Source: Streptomyces sp. WAC 04229 (GTDB lineage: Bacteria; Actinomycetota; Actinomycetes; Streptomycetales; Streptomycetaceae). From it: a DNA stretch of 36,503 bases. Location of the stretch: assembly GCF_003947455.1 (NCBI RefSeq), contig NZ_QHJH01000065.1, forward strand, positions 1-36,503, given 5' to 3'. The notes below the pieces were generated by a model that had not been told where the DNA came from, did not search any database, and was given only the letters and a program-made list of their open reading frames with translations. A program made the position numbers and the translations under genes. Shown one piece after another: positions 23,954 through 30,946 of the stretch (the first letter of the stretch is position 1; each line of letters opens with the position of its first letter).

Positions 23954-25009
23954 TCACACCACCCGCGCCGCCCCCGCGAACGGCATCTGGTCGACCGGTG
24001 CCACCCGGACCGGGGCCGACGGGTTCGGGGCGTGGATCATCTGGCCCTTGCCGACGTAGATGCCGACGTGGCTGATGCCGGAGTAGAAGAAGACCAGGTC
24101 GCCCGGGGCGAGTTCGGACCGGGCGACGCGGCGGCCGGCGTCGATCTGGGCGTAGGTGGTGCGGGGGAGGGAGACGCCCGCGGCGCGGTAGGCGGCCTGG
24201 GTGAGGCCGGAGCAGTCGAAGGCGTTCGGACCGGTCGCGCCCCACACGTAGGGGCTGCCGAGCTTCTGGTAGGCGTAGGCGACGGCCGCCGCGGCACGGG
24301 AGTTGGGGGCCTGGGCGGACGGGGCGGACAGCGGCGCCCGGTCGTCCGCCGACGCGCGGGACGCCCGGTTACCCGTGCCCTGGCCCAGCCGGGCGCGTTC
24401 CTCCGCGGTCAGCCGGGACAGCAGGCGGCGGGCCGTCTCCAGCTTGCCGGTGACGGCCTCGCGGTGGCGTTTCAGTTCGGCCCGGCGTGAGGTCAGCGAG
24501 GTCAGCTCGACGCGGGCGGCGCCGCGCAGGCGCTCGATGTCCCGCAGTTCCTTGCGCACCCGGCCCACGGCGGCCGTCTGCCGGCTGCCCGCGCGTTCGA
24601 CGAAGGCGGCGCCGTCGAGGTACCGGTCGGGGTCGGCGGAGAGCATGAGCTGCACGGCCGGGTCGAGGCCGCCGCTGCGGTACTGCGCCGCGGCGACCGA
24701 TCCCAGCGCCTCCCGGGCCGAGTTCAACCGGTCCTCCTTGCGGGCGGCCTGGTCCCGCAGCTTCTCCAGGCGCTGTTCGGCGGCGTCCGCCTTCTCCTTG
24801 GCGCCGTTGTACTTCTCGGTCGCGACCTCCGCCTGCTGGTACAGCTTGTCGACCTTGGCCCTGACCTGGGCCGCCGTCGGCTGCGGGTCGGCGTGACCGG
24901 TGCCGCCCAGGCCCGTCGCGGTGGCCGCGCCCGCGAGGGTGATGGTGGCCGCCGTACGGGCCCTGCCGCCGCCCGTCACGCGCTGTCGCGGCCTGCGGTG
25001 CGTTCCCAC
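23954..25009 (-). CDS. Secreted NlpC/P60 peptidoglycan endopeptidase
   Basis: 351 aa from GTG 25009. An N-terminal signal sequence (RTAATITLAGAATATGLGG, then GHA/DP as a plausible cleavage site near residue 40) is followed by a long coiled coil (about 45-210). The C-terminal NlpC/P60 domain starts AVAYAYQKLGSPYVWG, with catalytic Cys266 in FDCSGLTQAAY, His314 in SHVGIYVG and the third polar His326 in MIHAPNP. Such enzymes cleave stem peptides between D-Glu and the diamino acid. It is a paralogue of the gene at 26709 but lacks that gene's Gly/Ser linker, and no riboswitch signature was seen in its upstream region. A PCR-like exact duplication is excluded by sequence divergence. Confidence 0.9.
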   Translation of the reverse strand: MGTHRRPRQRVTGGGRARTAATITLAGAATATGLGGTGHADPQPTAAQVRAKVDKLYQQAEVATEKYNGAKEKADAAEQRLEKLRDQAARKEDRLNSAREALGSVAAAQYRSGGLDPAVQLMLSADPDRYLDGAAFVERAGSRQTAAVGRVRKELRDIERLRGAARVELTSLTSRRAELKRHREAVTGKLETARRLLSRLTAEERARLGQGTGNRASRASADDRAPLSAPSAQAPNSRAAAAVAYAYQKLGSPYVWGATGPNAFDCSGLTQAAYRAAGVSLPRTTYAQIDAGRRVARSELAPGDLVFFYSGISHVGIYVGKGQMIHAPNPSAPVRVAPVDQMPFAGAARVV

Positions 25010-25328
25010 CTGCGATCCACGTCCTTCCGTACGACTCCACGCCGGCCCGGTCCGGGTCGGCTCCGGCTGCCTGGGGGAGGACGCTAGGCGCGTCGGTAAC
25101 GGTCCGGTGACGGGATGCGCGGAAGTGGCGGTACCGGATCGGCCCGCGTACCCATCTGACCGCGTGCCCGTCCGGCGGCCGTCGTCTTCACGCGGGGTGA
25201 TGACCGAGCTGCCCGATCGGGGGCGGGTGAGGGGCCTGAGCTGTTATGGGGCGCGGATGTGCGCCGCCTCCGCACCGGGGCGGCTCAGGGACGGTCGGGC
25301 CGGTGTCGGACGGCCTCCGGCCGCTCAT

Positions 25329-25342
25329 TAGGCTCCGGCCCC
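25329..25342 (+). promoter_or_regulatory. -10 element for a leaderless transcript
   Basis: TAGGCT (25329-25334) ends eight bases before ATG 25343 and the gap (CCGGCCCC) has no ribosome site. This placement suggests transcription starts at the ATG. No firm -35 was found. Confidence 0.5.
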
Positions 25343-25696
25343 ATGGACGTACTCATCCACCTCTTCGTCGGTCTGCACATCATCGGCATCGCCGCGCTCC
25401 TCGGCGGCTTCCTGACCCAGATGAAGGCGATGGGCCGGGGCACGGCCCGCTTCATCCCCGCGATGCTGCACGGCGCGCTGACGATGCTGGTCACCGGTGT
25501 CGCCCTGGTCGGCCTCAACCAGGCCGACGACCAGTCCGTGGACAACCTCAAGATCGGGGTGAAGCTCGCCCTGCTGATCGTGATCCTCGGCCTGGTCTAC
25601 GTGAAGCGCGACGACGAGAAGGTCGACAAGCCGCTGTTCGGCCTCGTGGGCCTGCTGACCGTCGCGAACATCTTCATCGCGGTGCTGTGGACGTGA
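25343..25696 (+). CDS. Small integral membrane protein, four helices
   Basis: 117 aa from ATG 25343. The product is almost all helices: LIHLFVGLHIIGIAALLGGFL, FIPAMLHGALTMLVTGVALVGL, VKLALLIVILGLVYVK and PLFGLVGLLTVANIFIAVLW. I do not recognise a functional family beyond conserved actinobacterial membrane proteins. Its stop lies inside the convergent TDT permease gene (23-bp tail overlap), so transcripts from the two strands overlap at their 3' ends. It has a leaderless-type promoter (see 25329). Confidence 0.78.
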   Translation: MDVLIHLFVGLHIIGIAALLGGFLTQMKAMGRGTARFIPAMLHGALTMLVTGVALVGLNQADDQSVDNLKIGVKLALLIVILGLVYVKRDDEKVDKPLFGLVGLLTVANIFIAVLWT

Positions 25697-26681
25697 CGGC
25701 GGAGGCGCCCGCGGACCGCACCCCGGCCCGGGCCTGCGCGACCGCTCCCGCCGCGACCGCCAGCCACCCGGCCACCGCGATCCACAGCAGGACCCGGCCG
25801 GGTGCGTCCAGCCACGCGACGTCGATCGCGGCGGCCACGGAGAGCGTCGCCGCCGCCGTCATGCCGAGCGGGAAGACCGTCGACCAGCGCCGCACGTCGT
25901 AGCGGACCCGCGGCCAGACGAACTCGGCGACCAGCAGGACGACGTACCAGGCGAGGTCGAGGGTGAGCAGGAAGACGGTCACGTCGTGCAGCACGGCGCT
26001 GTCGTCGGAGTTCCACAGGTACATGCCGGTCCCGGCCGCCGCGATCAGTTTGGCTCCGGCGAGGGCCGAGATGGCGAGCGCCCCGCCCGCCACCCAGTGG
26101 TCACCGGAGCCCCGGGCCACCTGCCGCAGATCGAAGCGGAACAGGGCGATCAGGTAGAGCACGATCCCCAGCCAGAACGGCACCAGCGCCGCGTGCGCCA
26201 GCCACGGCGTCGAGGTGACCGCGGACAGCGTGGCGCCGAGCACCGCCAGCCCCTCCGTGGCCACGCACCCCAGGAACACCGCCCCCGGCATCCTGCGCCC
26301 CCAGTGCCGCACGACCAGGAGGATCAGCACCGGCCACAGGAGCGTCGCCAGCGCCAGCAGCGCGGCGGCCAGGGCCGTCCAGCCGAGCAGCGAGAACCGG
26401 GTGCCGAGCACGGTGGTCGCGGCGACCGCGGTGAGCGCGCCCGGTGTCTCCGCCCGCGTCAGCCACTGCGGGCGCTCGGCCAGCAGCAGGTAGACGAAGT
26501 TCGCCGCCAGGGTCAGCCAGGCGGCGCAGGCCAGGAACAGGGCGATGCGGGACAGGACCTCGTGTCCCGTCAGGTGCAGGGCGACCGACAGGATGCCGGT
26601 CGCCATGACCGCGGCCCCGGCCGCCGGTGGACGCTGCGCCCACCAGGCGCGCAGGGGGGTGGGGAGAGTGCCTGACGACAT
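25674..26681 (-). CDS. TDT-family membrane transporter (tellurite resistance/dicarboxylate type)
   Basis: 335 aa from ATG 26681. About ten helices are seen. The first begins AAGAAVMATGILSVALHLTGHEVLSRIAL, with the MATGI/S pattern at the start of TehA/SLAC1-like (TDT) channels, which are trimeric anion channels or C4-dicarboxylate/tellurite carriers. FWLGIVLYLIALFRFDLRQ and WVAGGALAISALAGAKL fit the central helices. The substrate is unknown. The gene is flanked by two cell-wall hydrolases on the same strand and overlaps the small membrane protein tail to tail. Confidence 0.78.
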   Translation of the reverse strand: MSSGTLPTPLRAWWAQRPPAAGAAVMATGILSVALHLTGHEVLSRIALFLACAAWLTLAANFVYLLLAERPQWLTRAETPGALTAVAATTVLGTRFSLLGWTALAAALLALATLLWPVLILLVVRHWGRRMPGAVFLGCVATEGLAVLGATLSAVTSTPWLAHAALVPFWLGIVLYLIALFRFDLRQVARGSGDHWVAGGALAISALAGAKLIAAAGTGMYLWNSDDSAVLHDVTVFLLTLDLAWYVVLLVAEFVWPRVRYDVRRWSTVFPLGMTAAATLSVAAAIDVAWLDAPGRVLLWIAVAGWLAVAAGAVAQARAGVRSAGASAVTSTAPR

Positions 26682-26708
26682 GCTCCCGATGCTAGAGAGC
26701 CGCGCCGG

Positions 26709-27902
26709 TCAGGCCGGGCGCACCACGCTGTGGATCGACGACTCGCCGTCGTAGTAGATCGACTCCTCGCGCACGTACGCGCCCGGCTTCGGGGCGTGGA
26801 TCATCATGCCGTTGCCGATGTAGAGGCCGACGTGGCTGAGGTCGTCGTAGAAGAAGACCAGGTCACCGGGTTGCGCCTGGGAGACGGGGACGGTCGTGCC
26901 GGCGTTGACCTGGTCGTACGTGACGCGCGGCAGCGTCACCCCCGCGGCCTTCCAGGCGGCCTGGGTGAGGCCGGAGCAGTCGTAGGAGCCGGGGCCGGTG
27001 GCGCCCCAGACGTACGGCTTGCCGATCTGGGCGCGGGCGAAGCCGAGCGCCTTCTCGGCCTTGGTGCCGTACGACGGGTCCGGCGTCGAGGAGCCCGACG
27101 AGCCGCTGCCGCCGGACTCCGAGGAACCGGAGGAGGTGCCTCCACCGCTCTCCTGCCGTGCGGCCTCCTCCCGCCGTTCGCGCTCCTCGGCCTGCTGGGC
27201 CTGCTGCTCGGCCAGCTCCGCGGCCTTGCGGGCGGCCTCCTCCTGCTTCTTCTTCTCGATCGCCGCGAGCCGGGCCTTCTCCTCGGCGGTCAGCTTCGAG
27301 AGCAGCTCACGCGCGGTGGCGAGCTTCTTCTGGACGGTCGACTTGGCCGTCTTCAGGTCCTGCTGCGAGCCGGTGAGCGTCTCCAGGCTCTCGGCGGCCT
27401 CCCGGCGCTTCTTCATCGTCTCGGACTGCTGCGTGACGTAGTCGTCGACCGCGGTCTTCTGACGGCCGGTGAGCCGGCCCATCAGCTGGTTCTGGTCGAA
27501 GTACTCCTGCGGCGAGTCGGCGAGCAGGAAGGTCGCCGTCTCCGGGACCGCCGTGCCCGTGCGGTACTGCGCGGAGGCGAAGGAACCCAGCTCCTCGCGC
27601 GCGTCGTTGAGCTTCTGGGTGCGCTGGGCGACGTCGTCGAGGAGGGTGTCGACCTTCTTGCGCTGCTTGGCGGTCTTCTCCTTGGCCGCGTTGTACTTCT
27701 CGGTGGCCGACCCCGCCTGGCGGTAGAGGTCGTCGACCTTCTTCTCGACCTCTTCGAGGCTCGGCCTGTCGTCGTCCGACGGGGTGGCGTTCGCCGTCTG
27801 GGACAGCAGGGCGACGGAGGTGAGGGCCGCTGTGGCGAGGGCCGGGGTCCGTATGCCCGCGACGCGTGGACCGGTGGGGCGCGACTTGCGGTGCGACGCC
27901 AA
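26709..27902 (-). CDS. Secreted NlpC/P60 peptidoglycan endopeptidase, riboswitch-controlled, TTG start
   Basis: 397 aa from TTG 27902, seven bases after AAGGAG. The signal peptide ends near residue 40 (SQTANA/TPSD), then comes a long coiled coil (about 45-250), a Gly/Ser-rich linker and an NlpC/P60 domain (about 281-397). Cys309 is in YDCSGLTQAAW, His357 in SHVGLYIG and His369 in MIHAPKP. The gene carries a c-di-AMP (ydaO-class) riboswitch in its 5' leader, as do several Streptomyces and Bacillus cell-wall hydrolase genes. A hairpin covers the ribosome site and start. It is the paralogue of the gene at 23954. It lies next to and divergent from pcrA. Confidence 0.92.
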   Translation of the reverse strand: MASHRKSRPTGPRVAGIRTPALATAALTSVALLSQTANATPSDDDRPSLEEVEKKVDDLYRQAGSATEKYNAAKEKTAKQRKKVDTLLDDVAQRTQKLNDAREELGSFASAQYRTGTAVPETATFLLADSPQEYFDQNQLMGRLTGRQKTAVDDYVTQQSETMKKRREAAESLETLTGSQQDLKTAKSTVQKKLATARELLSKLTAEEKARLAAIEKKKQEEAARKAAELAEQQAQQAEERERREEAARQESGGGTSSGSSESGGSGSSGSSTPDPSYGTKAEKALGFARAQIGKPYVWGATGPGSYDCSGLTQAAWKAAGVTLPRVTYDQVNAGTTVPVSQAQPGDLVFFYDDLSHVGLYIGNGMMIHAPKPGAYVREESIYYDGESSIHSVVRPA

Positions 27903-27915
27903 GGAGGCGCTCCTT
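27901..27915 (-). promoter_or_regulatory. Ribosome site sequestered in a 6-bp hairpin reaching the TTG start
   Basis: AAGGAG (27915-27910) is the Shine-Dalgarno of the TTG gene. It pairs perfectly with CTCCTT (27906-27901) around a CGC loop, and that arm includes the first two bases of the start codon. As written, the ribosome site is locked unless opened by another structure or protein, such as the riboswitch. Confidence 0.6.
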
Positions 27916-27917
27916 CC

Positions 27918-28085
27918 AAGTGCTCCGCCTACCGGGTTAGCTGTCGGGTTCGGGCGGTGTGACGCGGAAGGGTTGCCCTACGGCGGACCGTCCTCATGGA
28001 GGGCGGTGCGGCCGATTCACCCCAGGTTCTCGGTTGGGTCCCCGGCTCCGGGCGCCGTGGCGGGCACGTCGGACTCGGCGGAGGC
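27918..28085 (-). promoter_or_regulatory. c-di-AMP riboswitch (ydaO-yuaA class)
   Basis: On the minus strand the region reads GGAGCCGGGGACCCAACC, then CTGGGGTGAATC (28025-28014), and later CGAACCCGACAGCTAACCCGGTAGGCGG (27954-27925). These are the conserved blocks of the ydaO motif that bind two cyclic di-AMP molecules. The outer edges are approximate. It precedes the NlpC/P60 hydrolase gene, matching known Streptomyces usage of this riboswitch for cell-wall enzymes. c-di-AMP binding normally reduces expression. Confidence 0.85.
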
Positions 28086-28133
28086 CGCGCGGCCCGGCGA
28101 GGTTCGCCGGAGGGGGTCGTTCGGCCTGCTCGC

Positions 28134-28163
28134 ACGGTAGCCAACTCGTGTGGCCGCTGTGAA
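28134..28163 (-). promoter_or_regulatory. Promoter of the riboswitch-NlpC/P60 transcript
   Basis: TTCACA (28163-28158, five of six match to TTGACA), 18-bp spacer, TACCGT (28139-28134). Predicted start near 28127, about 40 bases before the riboswitch core. Confidence 0.5.
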
Positions 28164-28306
28164 GGTTGGTGGGTGATATGCCCGATACATTTTCGTGACC
28201 TTGGCGAAGGGTGTCACTCTCCGTGTTCCGGCAGGTCGCAGGGCGTACCGGTGTGAGGTGTCCCGGACATTTTCCGGGGTGGCATCGGGTTGTCGGTGGG
28301 GCGCCC

Positions 28307-28321
28307 TAGACTCGGAGAGCG
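28307..28321 (+). promoter_or_regulatory. pcrA -10 element, near-leaderless start
   Basis: TAGACT (28307-28312) ends nine bases before ATG 28322. GGAGAG lies two to three bases before the ATG, too close for a normal ribosome site, so the mRNA probably begins at or near the start codon. Upstream, CCGGA-CATTT-TCCGG (28264-28278) is a small inverted repeat of unknown meaning. Confidence 0.45.
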
Positions 28322-30811
28322 ATGAGCAGCCTCTTTGACGACAGCTTCCTGGCGAGCCTCCAGACCCCCCGGGGTCACGAGGAGGAACCCCCGCCGCCGC
28401 CCGAGGACGGTCACGGACCGGAGCCGGTCCCGCACGACCTGTTCGGCGGGAAGTTCGACGCGCCCCCGGAGCGGGACCGGTACTACCGGGACGGCGCCCC
28501 GCGCCCCGCCCTGGACCCGGCCGCCCTCCTGGACGGGCTGAACGACAACCAGCGCGCCGCCGTGGTGCACTCCGGCTCCCCCCTGCTCATCGTGGCCGGC
28601 GCCGGCTCCGGCAAGACCCGCGTGCTCACCCACCGCATCGCCCACCTGCTGGCCGAGCGCGGCGTCCACCCGGGCCAGATCCTCGCGATCACCTTCACCA
28701 ACAAGGCCGCCGGCGAGATGAAGGAGCGCGTCGAGCAGCTCGTCGGCCCGCGCGCCAACGCGATGTGGGTGATGACCTTCCACAGCGCCTGCGTCCGCAT
28801 CCTGCGCCGCGAGTCGAAGCGGCTCGGCTTCACGTCGTCCTTCTCGATCTACGACGCCGCCGACTCCAAGCGGCTCATGGCGCTGGTCTGCCGCGACCTC
28901 GACCTGGACCCCAAGCGCTTCCCGCCCAAGTCCTTCAGCGCCAAGATCAGCAACCTGAAGAACGAGCTGATCGACGAGGAGGACTTCGCCGCCCAGGCGG
29001 CCGACGGCTTCGAGAAGACGCTCGCCCAGGCGTACGCGATGTACCAGTCGCGGCTGCGTGAGGCCAACGCCCTCGACTTCGACGACCTGATCATGACGAC
29101 GGTCAACCTGCTCCGCGCCTTCCCGGACGTCGCCGAGCACTACCGCCGCCGCTTCCGGCACGTCATGGTCGACGAGTACCAGGACACCAACCACGCCCAG
29201 TACGCCCTGGTGCGCGAGCTGGTCGGCGGGGCCTCGGAGCACCCCGTCGACGTACCGCCTCAGGCCGAGGTCCCGCCCGCCGAGCTGTGCGTGGTGGGCG
29301 ACGCCGACCAGTCGATCTACGCCTTCCGCGGTGCCACCATCCGCAACATCCTCCAGTTCGAGGAGGACTACCCGAACGCGACGACGATCCTCCTGGAGCA
29401 GAACTACCGCTCCACCCAGACCATCCTCACCGCCGCCAACGCGGTCATCGAGCGCAACGAGTCCCGCCGGCCCAAGAACCTGTGGACCAACCAGGGCGCC
29501 GGCGCGCAGATCACCGGCTACGTCGCCGACACCGAGCACGACGAGGCCCAGTTCGTCGCCGACGAGATAGACCGCCTCACGGACGCGGGCGAGGCCAAGG
29601 CCGGCGACGTCGCCGTCTTCTACCGCACCAACGCGCAGTCCCGTGTCTTCGAAGAGGTCTTCATCCGCACCGGCCTGCCCTACAAGGTCGTCGGCGGCGT
29701 CCGCTTCTACGAGCGCAAGGAGGTCCGGGACGTCCTGGCCTACCTGCGGGTGCTGGCCAACCCGGAGGACTCGGTGCCGCTGCGCCGGATCCTCAACGTC
29801 CCCAAGCGCGGCATCGGCGACCGGGCCGAGGCGATGATCGACGCCCTGTCGCAGCGCGAGAAGATCAGCTTCCCGCAGGCGCTCAAGCGAGTCGACGAGG
29901 CGTACGGCATGGCGGCGCGCTCCGCCAACGCCGTCAAGCGGTTCAACACGCTCATGGAGGACCTGCGCACCATCGTCGAGTCCGGCGCCGGACCGGCGAC
30001 CGTCCTCGAGGCCATCCTCGAACGCACCGGCTACCTCGCCGAGTTGCAGGCCTCCACCGACCCGCAGGACGAGACCCGCATCGAGAACCTCCAGGAACTC
30101 GCGGCCGTCGCCCTGGAGTTCGAACAGGAGCGGGCCGAGGGCGAGGAGGCCGGCACCCTCGCCGACTTCCTGGAGAAGGTCGCCCTGGTCGCCGACTCCG
30201 ACCAGATCCCGGACGAGGAGGACGGCGACGGCGTCGTCACCCTGATGACCCTGCACACCGCCAAGGGTCTGGAGTTCCCGGTCGTCTTCCTCACCGGTAT
30301 GGAGGACGGGGTCTTCCCGCACATGCGCGCCCTCGGCCAGGCCAAGGAGCTGGAGGAGGAGCGGCGGCTGGCGTACGTCGGCATCACCCGCGCCCGCGAG
30401 CGGCTCTACCTGACCCGGTCCACCCTGCGCAGCGCCTGGGGCCAGCCCTCCTACAACCCGCCCTCGCGCTTCCTGGAAGAGATCCCGGCCCCCCACCTGG
30501 AGTGGAAGCGCACCGGTGCGAACGGACCGGCTTCCTCCGCGCCGGTCTCGGGGGTGGCGGCCTCGCTGTCGTCGTCCCGTTCCCGTTCCTCGGCGTCGGG
30601 CGCCTCCGGCTTCGCCACCCGCCGGTCCGCCGGCGCGGAGCAGCCGACGGTGTCCCTGGCGGTCGGCGACCGCGTCACGCACGACCAGTTCGGGCTCGGG
30701 ACGGTCGTCGGGGTCAAGGGCACCGGGTCCAACGCCGAGGCGACCATCGACTTCGGCGACACCAAGCCGAAGCGGCTGCTGCTGCGGTACGCGCCGGTGG
30801 AGAAGCTCTGA
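28322..30811 (+). CDS. pcrA: ATP-dependent DNA helicase PcrA/UvrD (superfamily 1)
   Basis: 829 aa from ATG 28322. After a 70-residue acidic/Pro-rich N-terminus the SF1 motifs run in order: LNDNQRAAV (Q-motif), Walker A GAGSGKT (93-99), ITFTNKAA (Ia), VMVDEYQDTN (Walker B, 281-290), VVGDADQSIYAFRGA (III), EQNYRSTQ (IV), LMTLHTAKGLEFPVVFL (V) and VGITRARERLYL (VI). The C-terminal DRVTHDQFGLGTVVGVKGTG is the PcrA-type Tudor-like RNA polymerase-binding tail. PcrA unwinds DNA 3' to 5' in repair, rolling-circle replication and clearing of stalled RNA polymerase. It ends at a strong hairpin facing the M23 gene and has its own promoter. Confidence 0.97.
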   Translation: MSSLFDDSFLASLQTPRGHEEEPPPPPEDGHGPEPVPHDLFGGKFDAPPERDRYYRDGAPRPALDPAALLDGLNDNQRAAVVHSGSPLLIVAGAGSGKTRVLTHRIAHLLAERGVHPGQILAITFTNKAAGEMKERVEQLVGPRANAMWVMTFHSACVRILRRESKRLGFTSSFSIYDAADSKRLMALVCRDLDLDPKRFPPKSFSAKISNLKNELIDEEDFAAQAADGFEKTLAQAYAMYQSRLREANALDFDDLIMTTVNLLRAFPDVAEHYRRRFRHVMVDEYQDTNHAQYALVRELVGGASEHPVDVPPQAEVPPAELCVVGDADQSIYAFRGATIRNILQFEEDYPNATTILLEQNYRSTQTILTAANAVIERNESRRPKNLWTNQGAGAQITGYVADTEHDEAQFVADEIDRLTDAGEAKAGDVAVFYRTNAQSRVFEEVFIRTGLPYKVVGGVRFYERKEVRDVLAYLRVLANPEDSVPLRRILNVPKRGIGDRAEAMIDALSQREKISFPQALKRVDEAYGMAARSANAVKRFNTLMEDLRTIVESGAGPATVLEAILERTGYLAELQASTDPQDETRIENLQELAAVALEFEQERAEGEEAGTLADFLEKVALVADSDQIPDEEDGDGVVTLMTLHTAKGLEFPVVFLTGMEDGVFPHMRALGQAKELEEERRLAYVGITRARERLYLTRSTLRSAWGQPSYNPPSRFLEEIPAPHLEWKRTGANGPASSAPVSGVAASLSSSRSRSSASGASGFATRRSAGAEQPTVSLAVGDRVTHDQFGLGTVVGVKGTGSNAEATIDFGDTKPKRLLLRYAPVEKL

Positions 30812-30821
30812 CGGTGCCGGA

Positions 30822-30864
30822 CCGGCCGCGCGGGCCCGGGCTGCGGCTCGGTCCGCGCGGCCGG
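30822..30864. terminator. Strong bidirectional terminator between pcrA and the M23 peptidase
   Basis: Perfect 12-bp inverted repeat CCGGCCGCGCGG (30822-30833) / CCGCGCGGCCGG (30853-30864) with a 19-nt loop. It sits between two convergent genes. Confidence 0.75.
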
Positions 30865-30946
30865 GCGTTGCACGCACTGCCGCTCGCGTCCGCGGCCGGA
30901 CGGCGCACGCCCCCGGGGGCGTGCCGACGGCTGAGACGCTACGGCG

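Noticed and set aside
25010..25330. Second ydaO-type riboswitch before the other NlpC/P60 gene
   Set aside because: None of the conserved blocks (GGGGTGAAT, CCGACAGCTAACC, GTAGGC) were found on the minus strand.
28264..28278. SOS box upstream of pcrA
   Set aside because: The inverted repeat CCGGA/TCCGG does not match the actinobacterial LexA site (GAAC-N4-GTTC core).
28214..30877. Long minus-strand frame opposite pcrA
   Set aside because: The plus strand encodes complete SF1 helicase motifs; the antisense shows none.
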